Below are positions 50,506-60,176 of a DNA stretch of 64,000 nt, piece by piece. Made by a program: the position numbers and the translations under genes. Position 1 is the first letter of the stretch; every line of letters begins with the position of its first letter. Below the pieces are notes generated by a model. The model was not told where the DNA came from. It ran no database searches and saw only the letters and a list, made by a program, of their open reading frames with translations. Source of the DNA: Shewanella colwelliana ATCC 39565 (lineage in GTDB: Bacteria > Pseudomonadota > Gammaproteobacteria > Enterobacterales > Shewanellaceae); NCBI RefSeq assembly GCF_000518705.1, contig NZ_JAEC01000014.1, positions 62,001-126,000 on the forward strand. The letters are read 5' to 3'.

Positions 50506-50521
50506 CCAAGTTAAATGACAA

Positions 50522-50537
50522 GGTTCCACGTGAAACA
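50522..50537. other. ParB parS-like site 1
   Basis: GGTTCCACGTGAAACA, an intergenic CACGTG-centred repeat with two mismatches to TGTTCCACGTGGAACA (and two to the B. subtilis TGTTTCACGTGAAACA). Confidence 0.75.
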
Positions 50538-50670
50538 CTCCACAACCATTTATACCCGCCAGTGTATTGGCTCACAAAAACCTGAGTGTAACTTGGCACA
50601 ACTCGGTGGCTAGCGTAATATTAGCCCCCACTGTTAAAAGTGGTATTTTCATCATCCAAGGTTATTTTTT

Positions 50671-50916
50671 ATGAGCAACGCTTTTTCTGACGCACAACAC
50701 CAACTCGACGCCCTAGGCTTAAGATGCCCCGAACCCGTGATGATGGTTCGAAAATCGGTGCGCAAGATGCAAGAAGGCGAAACACTGCTTATCATTGCTG
50801 ATGATCCCGCGACCACCAGAGATATTCCAAGTTTCTGCGAGTTCATGGACCACACATTAATTGCCAGCCAAACTGATACGACGCCCTATCAGTATTTGAT
50901 TAAAAAGGGCTTATAA
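50671..50916 (+). CDS. tusA: Sulfur carrier protein TusA
   Basis: 81 residues with the signature [17 protein letters not shown], containing the sulfur-carrying Cys of the CPEP motif. It relays persulfide sulfur from IscS for tRNA 2-thiouridine and other uses. AAGG lies ten bases before the ATG. Next to a MOSC-domain gene. Confidence 0.95.
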   Translation: MSNAFSDAQHQLDALGLRCPEPVMMVRKSVRKMQEGETLLIIADDPATTRDIPSFCEFMDHTLIASQTDTTPYQYLIKKGL

Positions 50917-50984
50917 CCTTAACTTGCATCCCCTCCAGCCTGCAGTTTACACTGTTAAATAGCATTCAAAAGGACGGGAACAAA

Positions 50985-51440
50985 ATGGCGAGTTTACTAG
51001 GTATTAGTTATAAAGTGGTCAAACGCGGCCCCATGCTGGAAACATCTAGCGCACTAGTCACCACAACGACAGGTGTCGCGCAGGACATATTTGGCAAGCC
51101 AAGCAAGCGACAGGTGACCGTTCTCTCTGCAGAGCAATGGCAACAAGCTTGTGACCAACTCAATATAGACCTTCCATGGACAACTCGTCGAGCCAACCTG
51201 CTCATTGAAGGCTTGCAGTTTGGCGCAGACTCGGTAGGCAAAGTACTTAATATTGGCGAGCTCCAGTTGCATATCACTGGTGAAACAGATCCCTGTAAAA
51301 AAATGGAGCTGGCACAGCCAGGGCTCGAAGCCGCACTTACACCTGACTGGCGTGGCGGTATCAATTGTCGCGTGCTCAATGATGCCAACATAAATATCGG
51401 TGATACGGTACACCTTACTGAACAACTCACTCTGATTTAG
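50985..51440 (+). CDS. MOSC-domain protein
   Basis: 151 residues, a stand-alone MOSC domain (LPWTTRRANLLIEGLQF; HITGETDPCKKMELAQPGL with the conserved Cys; RGGINCRVLND). MOSC proteins bind or transfer sulfur or molybdenum cofactor. The partner here is unknown; the tusA neighbour suggests a sulfur link. Confidence 0.88.
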   Translation: MASLLGISYKVVKRGPMLETSSALVTTTTGVAQDIFGKPSKRQVTVLSAEQWQQACDQLNIDLPWTTRRANLLIEGLQFGADSVGKVLNIGELQLHITGETDPCKKMELAQPGLEAALTPDWRGGINCRVLNDANINIGDTVHLTEQLTLI

Positions 51441-51632
51441 CTCGCCTACCGACAGCCTGTATATGCAGGCTGCTCACTTCTTAACACGCCAAATATTCAC
51501 TAAATGTCACAGATTTATGGTTTTCCTGTTACGCAATTTATGCGATAAATAACAGCTAAAATCATAACCCTAATCATCAACTAACTTATTCACCCCTAAA
51601 CCCACAAAAGAACACGAATAAACGGGACATTA

Positions 51633-54600
51633 ATGTTTAAACAAAAACTCACCCCGCTCTGCGCCGCTATAGCCTTAAGCCTTAGCCTTCCTGTATGGGC
51701 AGAAGACAAAATCGATGAAGCGACTTGGCAGGTCAATGCTCCTGCAAACGCTCCCCTTCAACAAGTCAAAATCGACGTATCCGAAGGCACCTGGATGAAC
51801 GTCAGTGTCAGCCCAGACGGCAAAACCATAGTGTTTGATCTATTGGGCGATATCTATCAAATGCCAATTGAAGGTGGTGAAGCAAAAGCACTCGCCAAAG
51901 GCATCGCATGGCAGATGCAACCCGTCTACAGCCCAGACGGCAAATCAATCGCCTTTACCTCAGATGAAGATGGTGGCGATAACATTTGGATAATGGATGC
52001 CGATGGCAACAACCCTCGCCCAGTTACCAAAGAGACCTTTCGTTTACTTAACAGTCCAGCTTGGAGCCCAGACTCTCAGTACCTGATCGCACGTAAGCAC
52101 TTTACCGGCAGTCGTAGCTTAGGGGCTGGTGAAGTTTGGCTTTATCATGTTGCTGGTGGCGAAGGCGTCAAGCTCACTGAGCGCCCTAATGAACAGAAAG
52201 ACCTAGGCGAACCGGCCTATTCACCCGATGGACGCTATGTTTACTTTAGTCAAGATGCCACACCAGGTAAAACCTTCCACTACTCAAAAGATTCAGTGAA
52301 GGGTATCTATAAAATTAAGCGCTATGACACTCAAACCGGTGATATTGAGGTTCTCATCGAAGGTACTGGTGGTGCGATTCGTCCAACCCCAAGCCCAGAC
52401 GGCACTAAGTTGGCTTATATTAAACGTGACGGTTTCCAGTCATCGCTCTACCTACTCGATCTGAAGTCAGGCAAAAAAACCAAGCTTTACGATAAGCTCG
52501 ACCGCGACATGCAGGAGACCTGGGCTATCCATGGCGTATACCCAACTATGAGCTGGACCGCCAATAATGAAGAGATCGTGTTTTGGGCAGGCGGCAAAAT
52601 AAACCGTCTCAATGTTGAAGATAAACAAGTTAGCCAAATCCCCTTCTCGGTTAAGACCGAACTGGCAGTCCAACCCTCAGTGCGCTTTAAGCAGAATATC
52701 GATAATGATAGTTTCGATGTCAAAATGCTACGTATGGCACAAGTTTCTCCAGATGGAAAAAAGGTCGTTTATGAAGCGCTAGGTAAGCTATGGGTTAAAG
52801 TCCTACCCGATGGCAAGGTTAGTCGACTCACTAAGCTAGACTCAGATCTGCGTGAGCTATTCCCGCAATGGTCTCGCGATGGTAAAAAGATTGTCTTCAC
52901 GACTTGGGATGATGATAAGCAAGGAAGCGTGCGCGTTATTAGTGCACGCGGTGGCAAAGCTAAAACACTCACCCAAGAACCGGGTAAATATGTTGAACCC
53001 ACCTTTTCGCCAGATGGCGAGTTAATTGTTTATCGTAAAGCGAAAGGCGGTAATATAACCCCTAGAACTTGGTCACAGGAACCCGGCCTCTATCTAGTCG
53101 ACATCAAAGGCGACACTAATACCAAGATCACTCCAGACGGATATCAACCTCAGTTTGGCGCAGAATCGGACCGAGTATTCTTTTTAGATCATGGCGAAAC
53201 ACCACAGCTCTCTTCGATTAATCTTCATGGCTTTCAAAAGCGGGTGCACTACACCAGTAAGCACGTCACCGAATTTAGAGTCTCGCCGGATGGAAAACAA
53301 CTCGCTTTTGCTGAACGCTTTAAAGTCTGGGTAACACCATTTGCTAAACATGGTGAAACCATTAATATCGGCCCTAAAGCCAGCAACCTGCCAGTAACTC
53401 AATTAAGTGTCCGCGCAGGCGAAAGCATCAGCTGGAGCAGCAATAGTGACCAGCTTTACTGGACTCTGGGCCCAGAGCTATACCAAGTTAACGTCGATAA
53501 CAGCTACACCACGCAGAAAGATGCCAAGGCTGATAACTCCCAACCTAAAATCACCGAGATTGGTTTCACTAAAAAAGCAGACGTTCCACGTGGAACCATT
53601 GCTTTTATCGGCGGGCAAGTGATCACCATGGAAGATGATAAGGTTATCGATAACGGCATAGTGATAGTCAAAGACAACAAGATTGTCGCTGTAGGTGATG
53701 CAACAACTGAGATCCCGTCTGGAGCAGAGGTTATCGACATCAAAGGTAAGACGCTAATGCCGGGCTTATTTGATGCACATGCTCACGGATCACAAGGTGA
53801 AAGTGAAATTATCCCGCAGCAAAACTGGGAGCTTTACTCTAATCTGTCGCTAGGGGTTACCACTATTCATGATCCTTCTAACGATACCACTGAAATTTTT
53901 GCCGCCTCAGAGCAGCAAAAGGCGGGCAATATCGCTGGGCCACGTATCTTCTCTACTGGCACAATTTTGTATGGTGCAAATGCACCAGGCTATACCTCTC
54001 ACATCGATTCACTCGATGATGCAAAGTTCCACTTAGAAAGGCTCAAAAAAGTCGGCGCCTTCAGCGTTAAGAGCTACAACCAACCTCGTCGTAACCAGCG
54101 TCAGCAAGTGATTGCTGCGGCACGTGAGTTAGAGATGATGGTGGTTCCAGAAGGTGGCAGCTTGTTACAGCATAACCTCACCATGATTGCGGATGGCCAC
54201 ACAACCATTGAGCATTCACTCCCAGCTGGTGCCATCTATAACGACATCAAGCAATTCTGGAGCCAGACCGAAGTGCACTACACCCCCACCTTAGTCGTTG
54301 CCTATGGCGGTATCTCTGGTGAAAATTATTGGTACGACAAAACAGATGTGTGGTCTCACCCTCGCCTGTCTAAATACGTGCCAGGTGACTTGTTGCAAGC
54401 TCGCTCAATGCGTCGCCCAACTGCACCCGATGAACACTATAACCACTTCAATGTTGCGCGCGTTGCTAATGAGCTAAACGAACTTGGTGTTAAGCCAAAC
54501 ATTGGCGCACACGGACAACGTGAAGGTTTAGCCGCTCATTGGGAAATGTGGATGTTTGCTCAAGGCGGTATGAGTAATATGGAAGTGTTGAAAACAGCAA

Positions 54601-54824
54601 CCATCAACCCTGCTGTGACCTTCGCCATGGATCATCAACTGGGTTCGATTAAGTCAGGTAAGCTTGCCGACTTGATCGTAATTGATGGCAATCCACTCGA
54701 AGACATTCGCGTTACAGACCGTGTCACTTATACCATGGTCAACGGCAAACTCTATAATGCCGAAACCATGGATCAGCTAAACGGTGACAAAACTAAACGG
54801 AAACCATTTTTCTTTGAACTTTAA
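51633..54824 (+). CDS. Periplasmic propeller-amidohydrolase fusion protein
   Basis: 1063 residues with a signal peptide (cleavage after VWA, near 23). The N-terminal 600 residues hold about nine SPDG-containing TolB/PD40 blades. The C-terminal part (about 650-1050) is an amidohydrolase with the first metal motif LFDAHAHG, His in GHTTIEHS and IGAHGQREG, and the late FAMDHQLGSIKSGKLADLIVID. The family is known in Shewanella and relatives, with substrates such as peptides or imides not settled. It is an isolated gene, and a parS site is encoded inside it at the linker between the two parts. Confidence 0.88.
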   Translation: MFKQKLTPLCAAIALSLSLPVWAEDKIDEATWQVNAPANAPLQQVKIDVSEGTWMNVSVSPDGKTIVFDLLGDIYQMPIEGGEAKALAKGIAWQMQPVYSPDGKSIAFTSDEDGGDNIWIMDADGNNPRPVTKETFRLLNSPAWSPDSQYLIARKHFTGSRSLGAGEVWLYHVAGGEGVKLTERPNEQKDLGEPAYSPDGRYVYFSQDATPGKTFHYSKDSVKGIYKIKRYDTQTGDIEVLIEGTGGAIRPTPSPDGTKLAYIKRDGFQSSLYLLDLKSGKKTKLYDKLDRDMQETWAIHGVYPTMSWTANNEEIVFWAGGKINRLNVEDKQVSQIPFSVKTELAVQPSVRFKQNIDNDSFDVKMLRMAQVSPDGKKVVYEALGKLWVKVLPDGKVSRLTKLDSDLRELFPQWSRDGKKIVFTTWDDDKQGSVRVISARGGKAKTLTQEPGKYVEPTFSPDGELIVYRKAKGGNITPRTWSQEPGLYLVDIKGDTNTKITPDGYQPQFGAESDRVFFLDHGETPQLSSINLHGFQKRVHYTSKHVTEFRVSPDGKQLAFAERFKVWVTPFAKHGETINIGPKASNLPVTQLSVRAGESISWSSNSDQLYWTLGPELYQVNVDNSYTTQKDAKADNSQPKITEIGFTKKADVPRGTIAFIGGQVITMEDDKVIDNGIVIVKDNKIVAVGDATTEIPSGAEVIDIKGKTLMPGLFDAHAHGSQGESEIIPQQNWELYSNLSLGVTTIHDPSNDTTEIFAASEQQKAGNIAGPRIFSTGTILYGANAPGYTSHIDSLDDAKFHLERLKKVGAFSVKSYNQPRRNQRQQVIAAARELEMMVVPEGGSLLQHNLTMIADGHTTIEHSLPAGAIYNDIKQFWSQTEVHYTPTLVVAYGGISGENYWYDKTDVWSHPRLSKYVPGDLLQARSMRRPTAPDEHYNHFNVARVANELNELGVKPNIGAHGQREGLAAHWEMWMFAQGGMSNMEVLKTATINPAVTFAMDHQLGSIKSGKLADLIVIDGNPLEDIRVTDRVTYTMVNGKLYNAETMDQLNGDKTKRKPFFFEL
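53582..53597. other. ParB parS-like site 2, inside a coding sequence
   Basis: CGTTCCACGTGGAACC, a 14-bp perfect palindrome GTTCCACGTGGAAC within the propeller-amidohydrolase gene, where it encodes Val-Pro-Arg-Gly-Thr at the domain linker. It differs from TGTTCCACGTGGAACA only at the outermost bases. Confidence 0.85.
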
Positions 54825-54914
54825 TCAAATTTTAATTTTAAAATCTGCCTGACTATAGTGGTAAATTTTAATTTCATAAAAATTTAAAAACAGTTCAAAA
54901 TGTTGGTTTGCTAA

Positions 54915-54956
54915 ATCTAAAAAGGGGTGTTCCACGTGGAACACCCCTTTTTAGAT
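54915..54956. other. Perfect 42-bp palindrome with parS-like site 3 at its centre
   Basis: Twenty-one-base arms match with no mismatch. The central 16 bp (54928-54943) is TGTTCCACGTGGAACA, a full ParB parS site. The flanks are A-rich on the left and T-rich on the right, so transcripts form a stem with a 3' T-run and can work as a terminator for the amidohydrolase gene, whose stop is 91 bp upstream. Confidence 0.88.
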
Positions 54957-55053
54957 CTGCACAAACTGAATATTTACCAAAGAAGATGATATTGCTAATG
55001 TAGGCAACTAACCTCTCAACAGGATGAGAGACCAAAAATAAAGGAATATAAAA

Positions 55054-55701
55054 TTGAAATTACATCACCTCATTTTTGCCATCACCACCATTGCCTTATG
55101 TGCAATCTTGATCACAGCATTTTATTCTAGTCAGCAATCATCACCAGTCGTTGCATTAGAGGATAGCATCCAATCAAAACAACAGACTACTGCAACTCTA
55201 CCAACAGAGCCATTAACCAACAACGATGAGGCCGAGCAATCACAAGAATTGACAACTAGGGACGAGCAAGTACAAGCCCAAGATGAAGAGCTGGAACCAA
55301 TAAGCGGTGAAGAGATATCCAGCCTATTTATTGATGACGACAATGTGATTAATGGTGGCGCGGTGGAGCGCCTTCTTCGCGGAGACCTAGATCAATTCAT
55401 AGGTAGAATCACAGCGCTTGAGCAGGATGAGATGGGTGCTAACAGAATGTCTCTATTAGGAGACACACTGTCAGCATTAACTGATACTCGTATCTATTCA
55501 CAGCAATTTGGCTGCACAGGCAGAATATGTGCTCTAACCCTAGTTACAGACAACTTGTCTCAACAAGTAACTGATAAAATTGCAAAGTTTGATGACAACT
55601 ACACATTTATCCGCCGTATTGAATCTGAAAACGGTGACATCAAGTTTCAGGCCATCTATCTGCAAACCCATGAGCCATCAACCATGAGCTTTAGACAGTA
55701 G
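55054..55701 (+). CDS. Membrane-anchored protein with C-x4-C domain, function unknown
   Basis: 215 residues starting at TTG (55054) after a clear AAGGA site; no ATG is available for 130 codons. One N-terminal transmembrane helix (about 5-24), a Gln/Glu-rich linker (about 40-85), and a C-terminal domain with Cys-Thr-Gly-Arg-Ile-Cys (C-x4-C) followed by beta-strand-like sequence. The Cys pair suggests a disulfide in the periplasm. It resembles the broken gene at 61834-62534. I do not recognise a named family. Confidence 0.72.
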   Translation: MKLHHLIFAITTIALCAILITAFYSSQQSSPVVALEDSIQSKQQTTATLPTEPLTNNDEAEQSQELTTRDEQVQAQDEELEPISGEEISSLFIDDDNVINGGAVERLLRGDLDQFIGRITALEQDEMGANRMSLLGDTLSALTDTRIYSQQFGCTGRICALTLVTDNLSQQVTDKIAKFDDNYTFIRRIESENGDIKFQAIYLQTHEPSTMSFRQ

Positions 55702-55706
55702 CAAGG

Positions 55707-56276
55707 TTATCTTTGTGGCGGGTGATAGCAAAAACAATCGACCAAGTGATCGTTAACCATGCCGACAGCCTGCATAAAGGCATAGCAGATTGTCGGTCCG
55801 ACAAAGTTGAAACCTAACTTTTTGAGGGCCTTTGACATTGCCTCTGACTCAGGGGTTTGTGCCGGAAGCTGCTCTAAAGAAGTGAAGTGATTCACTATGG
55901 GCTTTCCACCAACAAAACTCCATAAAAATGTAGAAAAATCATTACCCTGCTCTACATATGCTAGATAGCCTTTGGCATTTTTAATAATCGAATTTACTTT
56001 TAGCCGATTACGCACAATGCCTGGGTTTTGCAACAATGCTTCTACCTTTTGCTGATCAAAAGTGGCTATAATCTTAGGATCAAAATTGGCAAAGGCCGCC
56101 TCATAATTTTGCTGTTTCTTAAGAATAGTTATCCAAGATAAACCCGCCTGCTGACCATCTAAGCAGAGCTTAGCGAACAGTTCCTGGCTATCGTAGACTG
56201 GCCTACCCCACACTTCGTCATGATACGCTTGATATAAGGGATCATTGCTGACCCAGCCACAACGTTTAACTTCCAT
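55707..56276 (-). CDS. tag: DNA-3-methyladenine glycosylase I
   Basis: About 189 residues that excise 3-methyladenine from DNA. The E. coli Tag signature is clear (MEVKRCGWVSNDPLYQAYHDEVWG; GLSWITILKKQQNYEAAFANFDP; FLWSFVGGKPIVN), with zinc ligands Cys, His near the start and His, Cys in NDHLVDCFC. A TTG at 56291 has a better-placed AGGA but the ATG at 56276 matches the family N terminus. It is divergent from glyQ. Confidence 0.94.
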   Translation of the reverse strand: MEVKRCGWVSNDPLYQAYHDEVWGRPVYDSQELFAKLCLDGQQAGLSWITILKKQQNYEAAFANFDPKIIATFDQQKVEALLQNPGIVRNRLKVNSIIKNAKGYLAYVEQGNDFSTFLWSFVGGKPIVNHFTSLEQLPAQTPESEAMSKALKKLGFNFVGPTICYAFMQAVGMVNDHLVDCFCYHPPQR

Positions 56277-56385
56277 GGTGTTTTTTCTCAATTTTCCTCG
56301 GTTAAGATAAAAAATAACCTACATAAGCCGTTTTCAACAAGGTATAATCGAAACCATTTTCTATCACAAGCTGACAGTAGTAGAC
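56277..56385 (+). promoter_or_regulatory. tag-glyQ divergent promoter region
   Basis: A consensus -10 TATAAT is at 56343-56348, 38 bp before the glyQ ATG; the -35 at 17-bp spacing (TACATA) is weak. Confidence 0.5.
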
Positions 56386-57291
56386 ATGACGACGAAACAT
56401 GACGTAAAAACATTCCAGGGTTTTATCTTTACCCTGCAAGAATACTGGGCGCAGCAAGGTTGCGCTCTCGTTCAACCGCTGGACATGGAAGTGGGTGCAG
56501 GTACATTCCATCCAATGACTTTCTTGCGCTCATTAGGTCCAGAGCCAATGAGCAGCGCGTATGTTCAGCCATGTCGCCGTCCAACCGATGGTCGTTATGG
56601 TGAAAACCCTAATCGCCTACAACACTACTACCAGTTCCAGGTTGTGCTAAAGCCGTCACCAAGCAACATTCAAGAGCTGTATTTGGGCTCACTTGAAGCC
56701 TTAGGTGTAGATATGGGCATTCATGACGTTCGCTTCGTTGAAGATAACTGGGAATCCCCCACACTTGGTGCTTGGGGTCTCGGTTGGGAAGTCTGGCTAA
56801 ATGGCATGGAAGTGTCGCAGTTTACTTACTTCCAACAAGTCGGTGGCCTAGAGTGTAGCCCAGTAACAGGCGAAATCACCTATGGTTTAGAGCGTCTAGC
56901 TATGTATATCCAAGAAGTCGACAGCGTCTACGATCTTGTCTGGACTGATGGCCCGATGGGTAAAATTATGTATGGCGATGTGTTCCATCAAAATGAGGTT
57001 GAGCAGTCTACTTACAACTTCGAACACGCCAATGTTGAAGTACTGTTTAAGCAGTTTGATGACTGTGAAAAAGCCTGTAACGAGCTACTTGCTTTAGACA
57101 CACCACTCCCCTTACCCGCTTATGAGCAGGTGATGAAAGCATCGCACGCTTTTAACTTACTCGATGCACGTCATGCTATTTCAGTTACCGAGCGTCAACG
57201 TTATATTCTTCGCGTTCGCACTATGGCGAAAGCAGTGGCTGAATCTTATTATCAAGCCCGTGAAGCCCTTGGCTTCCCAATGTGTAAGTAG
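56386..57291 (+). CDS. glyQ: Glycine--tRNA ligase alpha subunit
   Basis: 301 residues of the class II catalytic subunit ([52 protein letters not shown]), nearly identical in layout to E. coli GlyQ. It charges tRNA-Gly with GlyS. glyS follows after 11 bp. Confidence 0.97.
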   Translation: MTTKHDVKTFQGFIFTLQEYWAQQGCALVQPLDMEVGAGTFHPMTFLRSLGPEPMSSAYVQPCRRPTDGRYGENPNRLQHYYQFQVVLKPSPSNIQELYLGSLEALGVDMGIHDVRFVEDNWESPTLGAWGLGWEVWLNGMEVSQFTYFQQVGGLECSPVTGEITYGLERLAMYIQEVDSVYDLVWTDGPMGKIMYGDVFHQNEVEQSTYNFEHANVEVLFKQFDDCEKACNELLALDTPLPLPAYEQVMKASHAFNLLDARHAISVTERQRYILRVRTMAKAVAESYYQAREALGFPMCK

Positions 57292-57302
57292 AGGTTATTA
57301 TT

Positions 57303-59372
57303 ATGAAATTTGAAAACTTACTCATTGAAGTAGGCACCGAAGAGTTACCACCCAAGTCACTACGTAACTTGGCAGAATCATTTTTAGCTAACTTCACCGA
57401 AGAGCTAAACAAAGCAGAACTCAGTTTTGAATCGGCAACTTGGTACGCCGCTCCTCGTCGCTTAGCAATCAATGTTCAACAACTGGTATTGGCCCAAGCC
57501 GACAAGGTTGTAGAGAAGCGCGGACCAGCTATCGCACAAGCATTCGACGCCGATGGCAACCCAACCAAAGCTGCTATGGGCTGGGCTCGTGGTAACGGAA
57601 TTTCCGTTGAACAAGCCGAGCGTCTTAAAACAGATAAAGGTGAATGGTTACTACACCAAGCTAAAGTCGTTGGCGTAGAAACAAAGTCACTGATCGCCGA
57701 TATGGCTCAGCGTGCATTAGACAAGCTACCTATTCCAAAGCCAATGCGTTGGGGCAGCAGCAAAACACAATTTATCCGTCCTGTGCACACAGTAACTATG
57801 CTGATGGGTAGCGAGCTTATTGAAGGCGAACTACTGGGCATAAAATCTGCGCGCACCATACGCGGCCATCGCTTTATGGGTGTTGACACCTTAGAGCTAG
57901 ACCATGCTGACAACTATCTCAGCGCGCTAAAAGAGCAAGGCAAAGTATTAGCCGATTATGCTGAGCGTAAAGCGATAATTAAAGCTGGGGCTGAAGCCGC
58001 TGCGGCTAAAATCGGTGGTGTTGCCGACCTTGAGGATGACCTACTTGAAGAAGTAACCTCTTTGGTTGAATGGCCAGTAGTATTAACGGCTAACTTCGAA
58101 GAGAAATTCCTCGACGTACCAGCAGAAGCCTTGGTTTATACCATGAAAGGCGATCAAAAATACTTTCCAGTATTTGATCAAGCTGGTGCACTGCTGCCTA
58201 ACTTTATTTTCGTCACTAACATCGAATCTAAAGATCCGGCGCAGATTATTTCAGGAAATGAGAAAGTGGTTCGCCCACGTCTCGCCGATGCTGAGTTCTT
58301 CTTCGAAACCGACAAAAAGCAGTCACTCGAAGCACGTCTTGCCAGCCTTGAAACTGTCGTATTCCAAAAACAGCTAGGCACCATCAAGCAACGTGTTGAA
58401 CGCATTTCAGCGTTAGCAGGTTTTATCGCCAGTAGCATTAATGTCAACAGCACTGATGCCGCACGTGCAGGTCTGTTATCTAAATCAGACTTGATGACCA
58501 ATATGGTCATGGAGTTCACTGATCTGCAAGGCACCATGGGCATGCACTATGCGCGTCTAGATGGAGAAACCGATGCAGTAGCAGTAGCATTGGCAGAGCA
58601 GTACAAACCAAAGTTTTCAGGCGATACAGTGCCCACAGCGCCTATCTCTATCTGCGTAGCATTAGCAGAGAAGCTAGATACCTTGGTAGGTATTTTTGGC
58701 ATTGGCCAAGCACCAAAAGGCGCAGCCGATCCGTTCGCGCTACGTCGTGCCGCTATTGGTGTGCTACGTATCTGTTTAGAGAACAACTTACCGCTTGATC
58801 TGGTTGAGCTAATTGCTAAAGCACAAGCACTTCATGGTGAGAGCCTCAGCAACGATAAGGTCGCAGAACAAGTACTTGAGTTCTTTATGGGACGTTTCCG
58901 TGCTTGGTATCAAGATCAAGGAGTGAGTGTAGACGTGATCTTAGCGGTATTGGCTCGTCGCCCTACTGCTCCTGCAGATTTCGAAAGCCGCATCAAAGCG
59001 GTAGCCCACTTTAGAACCCTTGAGCAAGCTCAAGCTCTGGCAGCAGCCAATAAGCGTGTCTCTAACATCCTAGCTAAAGTTGAAGGTGAGCTCCCAGCCA
59101 CTATCGACGATAACTTGTTAGTTGAAGGCGCCGAAAAAGCCCTCGCCGCTAAGCTTAATGAGCTACAACCTCAGCTTGCACCATTGTTTGCAGCCGCTAA
59201 CTATCAAGAAGCCCTGTCACTGCTAGCCAACCTACGTGAAAGCGTAGATACCTTCTTTGAAGATGTGATGGTAATGGCCGATGATGAAGCACTGAAGAAC
59301 AACCGCCTAGCCTTGCTATCTAGCCTACGTGAGCAGTTCTTACACGCGGCTGACATTTCGCTACTGCAGTAA
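57303..59372 (+). CDS. glyS: Glycine--tRNA ligase beta subunit
   Basis: 689 residues, the tRNA-binding subunit ([55 protein letters not shown]). Standard length. Second gene of glyQS and followed by a terminator. Confidence 0.97.
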   Translation: MKFENLLIEVGTEELPPKSLRNLAESFLANFTEELNKAELSFESATWYAAPRRLAINVQQLVLAQADKVVEKRGPAIAQAFDADGNPTKAAMGWARGNGISVEQAERLKTDKGEWLLHQAKVVGVETKSLIADMAQRALDKLPIPKPMRWGSSKTQFIRPVHTVTMLMGSELIEGELLGIKSARTIRGHRFMGVDTLELDHADNYLSALKEQGKVLADYAERKAIIKAGAEAAAAKIGGVADLEDDLLEEVTSLVEWPVVLTANFEEKFLDVPAEALVYTMKGDQKYFPVFDQAGALLPNFIFVTNIESKDPAQIISGNEKVVRPRLADAEFFFETDKKQSLEARLASLETVVFQKQLGTIKQRVERISALAGFIASSINVNSTDAARAGLLSKSDLMTNMVMEFTDLQGTMGMHYARLDGETDAVAVALAEQYKPKFSGDTVPTAPISICVALAEKLDTLVGIFGIGQAPKGAADPFALRRAAIGVLRICLENNLPLDLVELIAKAQALHGESLSNDKVAEQVLEFFMGRFRAWYQDQGVSVDVILAVLARRPTAPADFESRIKAVAHFRTLEQAQALAAANKRVSNILAKVEGELPATIDDNLLVEGAEKALAAKLNELQPQLAPLFAAANYQEALSLLANLRESVDTFFEDVMVMADDEALKNNRLALLSSLREQFLHAADISLLQ

Positions 59373-59390
59373 GTGTTAAGTTTGCCTATA

Positions 59391-59419
59391 AAAACGCACC
59401 CGTAAGTGGTGCGTTTTTT
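59391..59419 (+). terminator. Intrinsic terminator after glyS
   Basis: AAAACGCACC / GGTGCGTTTT stem with a 7-nt loop and a T-run. Confidence 0.92.
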
Positions 59420-59513
59420 TATGTCGGCCAATAAGCGACTGCGCTATCAAGATAGAAATCCCCCCTTGCTCACGCTAGACTAAGACCATCAAGTCAACAA
59501 AACCGAGAGCAGC

Positions 59514-60176
59514 GTGGCTTTAGACCCTATCATCTACCCTTTGGGTGAGCGCGGATTAGTACTCGACCCCACACCATCATCCCCAATTAACGTTGGTCTG
59601 CAGCGTAAACTGTGTTGGGTAGCTGAGCAGTTACGCTCATCAAAAACCATTCTTGACGTGGTACCAGGGATGAATAACCTCACGCTATTCGTTGCTCAGC
59701 CAGATCAACTTAAAGTGATACAGCAACAGCTTGAGACTCTGTGGCGCAACGCAAAACAACATCAGTTCCATGCTCGGGAGATAACGATTCCTGTCACTTA
59801 CGGTGGTCAATTTGGTCCTGATCTCGATAACGTGGCCAAATACCACCAGCTCACCACAAATGAAGTGATCGCCTTACACTGCCAAGCTCAGTATCAAGTC
59901 TATTTTATCGGTTTCCAACCAGGTTTTGCCTATTTAGAGGGCTTAGTCGCAAAGCTGCATACACCAAGGCATTCACAGCCCAGATTAGAGGTTGCGGCAG
60001 GCTCAGTTGGCATAGGTGGCGAGCAAACAGGCATTTATCCTAGCCAAAGTCCGGGTGGCTGGCAGATAATAGGCAGAACCGACAGCCAGTTATTCAACCA
60101 TACCAGCGCTGCTCCTTGCCTATTGCAACCCGGTGATATCGTTACCTTCGAGCCGACAAGGGATACACCATCATGA
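59514..60176 (+). CDS. pxpB: 5-oxoprolinase subunit B (KipI family)
   Basis: 220 residues of the KipI/allophanate-hydrolase subunit 1 fold (YHQLTTNEVIALHCQAQYQVYFIGFQPGFAYLEGL; PRLEVAAGSVGIGGEQTGIYP). With PxpA and PxpC it opens 5-oxoproline to glutamate using ATP. The start is GTG at 59514 after GAGAG. Its TGA overlaps the pxpC ATG by four bases. Confidence 0.94.
   Translation: MALDPIIYPLGERGLVLDPTPSSPINVGLQRKLCWVAEQLRSSKTILDVVPGMNNLTLFVAQPDQLKVIQQQLETLWRNAKQHQFHAREITIPVTYGGQFGPDLDNVAKYHQLTTNEVIALHCQAQYQVYFIGFQPGFAYLEGLVAKLHTPRHSQPRLEVAAGSVGIGGEQTGIYPSQSPGGWQIIGRTDSQLFNHTSAAPCLLQPGDIVTFEPTRDTPS

Noticed and set aside
51008..51430. Two minus-strand open frames opposite the MOSC gene
   Set aside because: Both are antisense to a recognised gene and have no family features; composition mirrors the MOSC codons.
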